From assembly GCA_964356495.1 (NCBI GenBank), contig CAYHHR010000027.1, positions 1 to 12,584 of the forward strand: a stretch of 12,584 nucleotides of DNA, given 5' to 3'. The notes beneath the pieces are model-generated. The model did no database searches. It had not been told where the DNA came from and saw nothing but the letters and a program-made list of their open reading frames with translations. The translations under genes were made by a program, and so were the position numbers. Below, one piece after another: positions 12,283 through 12,584 of this stretch. The stretch is from JAKANM01 sp964356495. Lineage in GTDB: Bacteria > Patescibacteriota > Patescibacteriia > Magasanikbacterales > GWA2-37-8. The first letter of the stretch is position 1. Each line of letters starts with the position of its first letter.

Positions 12283-12314
12283 AAAACGGCTTTCAAAAAG
12301 AAGGCTGTTTTTTT
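12283..12314 (+). terminator. Intrinsic terminator after tRNA-Glu
   Basis: AAAACGGCTTTC pairs with GAAGGCTGTTTT over 12 bp (two G-U pairs), loop AAAAA, tail of T. An exact second copy lies 141 bp downstream at 12424-12455. Confidence 0.9.
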
Positions 12315-12320
12315 CAAGAG

Positions 12321-12416
12321 ACATTGCCCTTTTCACCCTCGCGGGTGATCCCCCGCTTCTGATTTTTTTGTGGAGGGGGACAAGGCGAAAATACGGGTTC
12401 GATCCCCGTTGGGGCT
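12321..12416 (+). pseudogene. tRNA-Glu 3' fragment interrupted by E3
   Basis: Matches tRNA bases 24-72 but lacks the 5' acceptor strand and D arm, and carries E3 between the second U and the C of the anticodon. The T arm, 3' acceptor strand and terminator are identical to those of the intact gene. Confidence 0.85.
12333..12380 (+). repeat. Hairpin element E3
   Basis: 48 bp, same site in the anticodon loop as E2 and differing from it only near the G-run (GTGGAGGGGGA against GTGGGGGGGA). Confidence 0.8.
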
Positions 12417-12423
12417 ACGGAGA

Positions 12424-12455
12424 AAAACGGCTTTCAAAAAGAAGGCTGTTTTTTT
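12424..12455 (+). terminator. Second copy of the tRNA-Glu terminator
   Basis: Exact repeat of 12283-12314, 141 bp downstream, as part of array unit 2. Confidence 0.85.
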
Positions 12456-12474
12456 CAAGAGACATTGCCCTTTT

Positions 12475-12529
12475 TCACTCTCACGAGTGATCACCCGCAT
12501 TTGCTCTATTTTAGTTTTAAGGAGGGTGA
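12475..12529 (+). repeat. Hairpin element E4 (diverged)
   Basis: 55 bp. First hairpin is CACTC-TCAC-GAGTG, in which both sides of the stem changed relative to CACCC/GGGTG. Second arms TCACCC and GGGTGA are fully complementary, where E2/E3/E5 have TCCCCC and GGGGGA. The AT-rich loop differs in sequence and length. Confidence 0.75.
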
Positions 12530-12576
12530 CACCCTCGCGGGTGATCCCCCGCTTCTGATTTTTTTGTGGAGGGGGA
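12530..12576 (+). repeat. Hairpin element E5
   Basis: 47 bp copy of the E3 type directly following E4, so two elements are stacked at one site. Confidence 0.75.
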
Positions 12577-12584
12577 CAAGGCGA

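Larger units (their letters stand above)
12228..12584 (+). repeat. Tandem array of tRNA-Glu 3' part plus terminator
   Basis: Core unit of 93 bp, from tRNA base 24 (ACATTGCCC) to CAAGAG after the terminator. Unit 1 (12228-12320) is part of the intact tRNA. Unit 2 (12321-12461) is 141 bp, which is the same core plus the 48 bp element E3. Unit 3 (12462 to the window end) has E4 and E5 in the same place and is cut off. Apart from the inserts the units are almost identical. Collapsed or mis-joined assembly is possible because it lies at the window edge. Confidence 0.8.
12462..12584 (+). pseudogene. Third tRNA-Glu fragment with two hairpin elements, cut by window end
   Basis: Starts with ACATTGCCC as unit 2 does, carries E4 (12475-12529) and E5 (12530-12576) at the anticodon-loop site, then CAAGGCGA at the edge. 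One extra T precedes E4. Confidence 0.75.

Noticed and set aside
12228..12584. CRISPR-like array
   Set aside because: The repeated parts are tRNA-Glu and its terminator, and the variable parts are related hairpin elements, not unique spacers. No cas genes are present.

Overview
The window looks like part of a genome from the candidate phyla radiation (Patescibacteria, probably a Parcubacteria-type lineage). This is an inference from gene style: a leucyl-tRNA synthetase with large extra insertions, compact housekeeping genes, many GC-rich palindromic repeats between and even inside genes, small S23-type and GIY-YIG ORFs, and short orphan membrane proteins. No rRNA or marker phylogeny is available here to confirm it.

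Layout. Positions 1-5929 carry a minus-strand run, read from right to left: infB (translation initiation factor IF-2), trxA (thioredoxin), mutM (formamidopyrimidine-DNA glycosylase), a 24-codon orphan copy of the 5' end of leuS, hicB-hicA (type II toxin-antitoxin), and then leuS, which is cut by the window start. A near-consensus promoter (5991-6019) drives infB. Positions 6039-7057 hold two minus-strand orphan genes (40 aa and 188 aa), each with its own promoter, Shine-Dalgarno site and terminator. Positions 7252-10562 are plus strand: truB (tRNA pseudouridine 55 synthase), rny (RNase Y), an S23/four-helix-bundle ORF bracketed by inverted repeats, and a HU-type DNA-binding protein gene. Positions 10622-11726 hold a second minus-strand orphan operon (120 aa membrane protein, then 192 aa Cys-rich protein). 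Positions 11742-12584 are a strange plus-strand tRNA-Glu(UUC) locus: one intact tRNA, a broken 5' copy, a GIY-YIG endonuclease ORF, and a tandem array of tRNA 3' pieces. The broken copies carry 47-55 bp hairpin elements in the anticodon loop, and one also in the D-loop.

Most conserved genes serve information processing: tRNA charging, tRNA modification, translation initiation, RNA decay, DNA repair and nucleoid packaging. The most unusual signals are three. (1) LeuRS carries a Ham1/ITPase-like domain inside its CP1 editing domain, and a second, possibly Nudix-like insert begins at the window edge. (2) The leuS and tRNA-Glu loci share one architecture: an orphan 5' piece of the target, then a small cargo (hicBA or GIY-YIG), then a complete target with its 5' part present again. 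(3) A family of small hairpin elements sits inside tRNA-Glu copies, with compensatory base changes in the stem. The tandem array lies at the window end, so an assembly artefact must be excluded.
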